The position numbers and the translations under genes were made by a program. The notes under the pieces are model-generated. The model saw only the letters and a program-made list of their open reading frames with translations. It was not told the origin of the DNA and ran no database searches. DNA of 64,000 bases from Henriciella barbarensis. Its GTDB lineage: Bacteria; Pseudomonadota; Alphaproteobacteria; Caulobacterales; Hyphomonadaceae. Each line of letters opens with the position of its first letter. Within the stretch, counting starts at the first letter, position 1. Location: assembly GCF_003576345.1 (NCBI RefSeq), contig NZ_QWGB01000005.1, positions 558,001 through 622,000 on the forward strand, in the 5' to 3' direction. Below are positions 61,354 to 64,000 of this stretch, in pieces.

Positions 61354-62249
61354 TTCGCGACACGTGCTTTCTCAGGCAGCGCAGCCTCTGGCAGGGACTT
61401 GTTCCGGCGAAGCGCGATCACGAACACACCGCTTAGGGAGATCGCCGCTCCGACAATCAGGCGCAAGGTAAGCGGTTCGCCAAGCAGGCTGACAGCAAGG
61501 ACCACGCCCCAGATCGGTGTCATGAGCGTCAGCGGCGAAAGGAGCGAGATGTCGTATTTTTTGATGAGATAATAGTAAGCGCCATGGCCGAAAACGCTGA
61601 CGCCTAGCACCGCGAACACGGTCGCAATCCAGACAAACCAGCCGCCGCCAACAAATGCCTCGACCTGGCCTCCTTCCGTCAGGAAGGAGAAAATCAGGAG
61701 CGGCCCAAAGCTGAATAGCCCGAGCCAGGCCTGAAGCTGCAGCGCGCTGATTGGCGCCATCTTCTTCATCAGGATGCCGCCGGACGCGCCGATGAAGGCA
61801 GAGATGATCACATAGATGAGACCGAAGCTGACCGAGAAGCTACCGGGATCGAAAGCGATCAGGGTCACACCGGCAAAAGCCAGCATGATGCCGAGCCCCC
61901 GCCTCCAGCCGACTTTCTCACCCAGGAAAGCCATACTCATCAATGTGGCGAAAGGCACGCCCAGCTGCCCGGTAACGGAGACAGCGCTCGCTTCGGCATT
62001 GGCGAGCCCCATGAAAAGAAGCGCAAAATGCACCGCCCCCATACACATGGAGATGGCGAACAGGGTCAGCATCTGTTTGGGAGCTGGAAACAGGAATGGA
62101 ATGAGGACGAGTGCAATCCCGGCAAAGCGCACGGCCGCGAAGAAGACGGGCGGTACGGCCGCGTCAGCGACGACCCAGCGGGTCACGACAAGGTTCAGCC
62201 CCCAGACAAAGCAGACGGCGAAGAGAAGCAGAAAATCGCGGAAACCCAT
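61350..62249 (-). CDS. EamA/DMT-superfamily transporter
   Basis: A 299-residue protein with about ten predicted membrane helices in two EamA repeats (about 5-135 and 145-285): LLFAVCFVWGLNLVVTRWVV and GVTLIAFDPGSF close the first half, GAYYYLIKKYDISLLSPLTLMTPIWGVVL the second. Likely exports a small metabolite or amino acid; substrate unknown. Coupled to the amidase gene. Confidence 0.88.
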   Translation of the reverse strand: MGFRDFLLLFAVCFVWGLNLVVTRWVVADAAVPPVFFAAVRFAGIALVLIPFLFPAPKQMLTLFAISMCMGAVHFALLFMGLANAEASAVSVTGQLGVPFATLMSMAFLGEKVGWRRGLGIMLAFAGVTLIAFDPGSFSVSFGLIYVIISAFIGASGGILMKKMAPISALQLQAWLGLFSFGPLLIFSFLTEGGQVEAFVGGGWFVWIATVFAVLGVSVFGHGAYYYLIKKYDISLLSPLTLMTPIWGVVLAVSLLGEPLTLRLIVGAAISLSGVFVIALRRNKSLPEAALPEKARVAK

Positions 62250-62307
62250 GACAGGCGCTGTAGCAGTGTTTCGATGCGCGCGTCACCGTCTTTCGCCGGG
62301 GAAAACC

Positions 62308-62724
62308 CTAGCTCGGGCGAACCTGATCATACGGACTATCGAGCGAGAAGGCTGGCACACGGGCGATAAATTCCGCGCCATTGTCAGACACGAATGTGTA
62401 GCTGCCACTCATCATACCGGAGGGCGCAGCCAGCGGCGCGCCGGACGAATACCGGAACGTGTCGCCCGGCTCAAGCCGCGGCGTCTGGCCCACTACGCCC
62501 TCGCCATCGACGGTCTGACGCCTGCCGAAGCTGTCGATAATGTCCCAGTGCCGAAGCGTCAGCGTCCAGGTCGTGTCGGACCCGTTTTCCATTTCAATCG
62601 TGTAGGCCCAGACAAAGCGGCCCTTCGCTGGCGCGGATTCCTCATCGAGGAATTTCGGTGTGACGGCGATCTTCATGCCATCGGTGACCGCTTCAAACCG
62701 GGCCAGTTTTCCAGACGTTGCCAT
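62308..62724 (-). CDS. apaG: ApaG protein
   Basis: The 138-residue protein is a single ApaG/DUF525 domain: FVWAYTIEMENGSDTTWTL, LRHWDIIDSFGR, GEGVVGQTPRLEPGDTFRYSSG and MMSGSYTFVSDNG. It has a fibronectin-III-like fold and is linked to Co/Mg homeostasis or ApaH function. The first 30 residues are an extension. It is 18 bp after metZ, so likely co-transcribed. Confidence 0.92.
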   Translation of the reverse strand: MATSGKLARFEAVTDGMKIAVTPKFLDEESAPAKGRFVWAYTIEMENGSDTTWTLTLRHWDIIDSFGRRQTVDGEGVVGQTPRLEPGDTFRYSSGAPLAAPSGMMSGSYTFVSDNGAEFIARVPAFSLDSPYDQVRPS

Positions 62725-62742
62725 GCGCTTTTGCCCTTCCGC

Positions 62743-63939
62743 CTAGCCGTTCATCGCCGAGAGAGCGGAGAGAATATCCGCTTCAAGATCGCCAGCATCT
62801 TCAAGACCGACAGAAATGCGGATCCAGCTTTCATCAAGGCCCATGGAGGCGCGCTCTTCTTCATTCAGGGCGCGATGGGTGGTCGACGCCGGATGGCAGG
62901 CCAGCGATTTGGTGTCGCCGAGATTGTTGGAGATGTCGACCAGCGTCAGCGCATTCAGCACACGGAAGGCTTCAGGCCGGCCGCCTTTGATCGAAAAGGC
63001 GATCAGCGTGCCGCCTTCTTCCATCTGCTTTGCGTGGACGTCGTGATGCGGGTGGTCGCTGCGGCCCGGATAGCGGACAGCCGCCACGTTTTCGTGGCCA
63101 GCAATCGCGTCAGCGAGACGCGCGGCATTCTTGCTGGCCTGACGCACGCGCAGGTCGAGCGTCTCAAGCCCCTTCAGGACAACCCACGCATTGAATGGCG
63201 AAGCTGCGGGCCCCGTATGACGCAACCACGGGTCGATGAATTCTTCCATCCAGTCCGACGGACCGAGGATCGCGCCAGCAAGCACGCGGCCCTGCCCGTC
63301 CATATGCTTGGTGGCCGAATAGACAGAGATGTCAGCGCCAAGCTCAAGCGGTCGCTGCAGGATAGGCGTGGCGAATACGTTATCGACAATCAGCCTGGCG
63401 CCGGCCCTGTGCGCAAGCTCTGCTACGGCGGCGATGTCCACTGCTTCGAGGAGCGGATTGGAGGGCGACTCGATGAGCACATAATTGGCAGGACGCGACA
63501 GCGCTTTCTTCCAGGCTTCGAGATCGGATCCCTGAACGAATTCGGTCTCCACCCCGTAGCGCGGCAGGATGGTCTGGCAGATGACCCGGCAGGAGCCAAA
63601 CAGCGCGCTCGCCGCCACAACGCGGTCGCCCTGCCCGACCGGCGCAATCAGCGCGGACGAAATTGCGGCCATGCCGGACGCGGTGACCCGGGCGGTCTCC
63701 GCCCCTTCAAGCATTGCGAGGCGGTTTTCCAGCATGCGGACCGTCGGGTTCGCATAGCGCGAATAGACATAACCTTCTTCATCGCCGGACATGCGACGCG
63801 CAGCCTGCTCGGCGCTGTCATACGCATAGCCGGAGGTCAGGAAGATCGCTTCGGAGGTCTCTCCGAACTCGGACCGCATCGTGCCACCGCGGACGAGTTT
63901 CGTCGCCGGCTTCCAGTCCTTGCCATCTTCAGCCGCCAT
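62743..63939 (-). CDS. metZ: O-succinylhomoserine sulfhydrylase
   Basis: The start is ATG 63939 (398 residues), with GGAAGG nine bases before; two upstream in-frame ATGs have poorer sites. It is a PLP enzyme of the cystathionine-gamma-synthase family: YSRYANPT, SGMAAI, ASALFGSCRVI, DNVFATPILQRPLELGADISVYSATKHMDGQGR with the Schiff-base Lys. The HMDGQGRV segment is typical of MetZ, which makes homocysteine directly from O-succinylhomoserine and sulfide. The window ends 61 bases upstream, so any leader is only partly seen. Confidence 0.9.
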   Translation of the reverse strand: MAAEDGKDWKPATKLVRGGTMRSEFGETSEAIFLTSGYAYDSAEQAARRMSGDEEGYVYSRYANPTVRMLENRLAMLEGAETARVTASGMAAISSALIAPVGQGDRVVAASALFGSCRVICQTILPRYGVETEFVQGSDLEAWKKALSRPANYVLIESPSNPLLEAVDIAAVAELAHRAGARLIVDNVFATPILQRPLELGADISVYSATKHMDGQGRVLAGAILGPSDWMEEFIDPWLRHTGPAASPFNAWVVLKGLETLDLRVRQASKNAARLADAIAGHENVAAVRYPGRSDHPHHDVHAKQMEEGGTLIAFSIKGGRPEAFRVLNALTLVDISNNLGDTKSLACHPASTTHRALNEEERASMGLDESWIRISVGLEDAGDLEADILSALSAMNG

Positions 63940-64000
63940 GGACTTCATCCTTCCAAACATGAGCGGTCCGTCTTAAGCCTCTTGGCGGAAAAGGATCAAG

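Noticed and set aside
63940-64000. SAM-II type riboswitch upstream of metZ
   Set aside because: SAM-II often precedes met genes in alphaproteobacteria, but the 61 bases visible lack the consensus pseudoknot sequence, and the window ends too soon to judge.
1-64000. CRISPR arrays and tRNA genes
   Set aside because: No regularly spaced short repeats and no tRNA cloverleaf or T-loop GGTTCGA-type pattern was recognised; a covariance search would be decisive.

Overview
The window looks like a chromosomal segment of a GC-rich, Gram-negative alphaproteobacterium, most likely a Hyphomonadaceae/Caulobacterales-type marine organism. The clues are a 944-residue TonB-dependent receptor of the type common there, an apparent methylsuccinyl-CoA dehydrogenase (ethylmalonyl-CoA pathway), O-succinylhomoserine sulfhydrylase next to apaG, alphaproteobacterial REP-like repeats, and a class A RNase P RNA. 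This placement is an inference from gene content only.

Layout. 1-2.3 kb: the 3' end of a threonine ammonia-lyase and two lipoproteins that each carry two FKBP domains. 2.3-9.1 kb: nucleotide-sugar genes for GDP-mannose (manC), dTDP-L-rhamnose (rfbC, rfbD, rfbA, rfbB) and GDP-L-fucose (gmd, fcl). 9.1-16.9 kb: a glycan-tailoring block with a sulfotransferase, twin phytanoyl-CoA-dioxygenase-like proteins, two FkbM methyltransferases (one with a very long coiled-coil tail) and a GT2 glycosyltransferase. 16.9-21.1 kb (minus strand): NeuB-type synthase, a KpsS-like protein, a KdsC/KdnC-type HAD phosphatase and an SDR. 21.2-30.6 kb: a DUF2793 protein, an SGNH hydrolase, GT2, a sugar epimerase, FkbM and class I methyltransferases, the Wzm/Wzt ABC exporter and a GT4 enzyme. 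30.8-40.2 kb (plus strand): hexapeptide acyltransferase, a second KpsS-like protein, a TIM-barrel glycosidase-like protein, aldehyde dehydrogenase, NeuA-like cytidylyltransferase, a full-length transketolase and GT2. 40.2-48.1 kb: cysNC and cysD (PAPS synthesis), then kdsB-like, histidine phosphatase, Gfo/Idh-like, cysQ, and galE. 48.2-64 kb: ordinary chromosome (TonB receptor, selO, mcd, a 1.1-kb repeat-rich gap, phospholipase D family, rraB-like, kdsD, DUF2721, rnpB, yihY, amidase, EamA transporter, apaG, metZ).

How it fits together. About 45 kb appears to encode one surface polysaccharide exported by an ABC (Wzm/Wzt) route. Predicted building blocks are rhamnose, fucose and at least one CMP-activated 3-deoxy-2-keto acid (NeuB, HAD phosphatase, NeuA; also KdsB and KdsD). 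Sulfation is self-contained: CysD and CysNC make PAPS, the sulfotransferase uses it, and CysQ removes the by-product PAP. Methylation (four methyltransferases) and acylation/deacylation (hexapeptide transferase, SGNH protein) add decoration. I see no Wzx flippase, no Wzy polymerase and no initiating sugar-phosphate transferase in the window.

The most unusual part is the linkage of NeuA, a dedicated transketolase and an aldehyde dehydrogenase with a NeuB/HAD/SDR set across the exporter, bracketed by two KpsS-like paralogues that share four cysteines. This may specify an uncommon acidic keto-sugar. That is inference; no product can be read from sequence alone.
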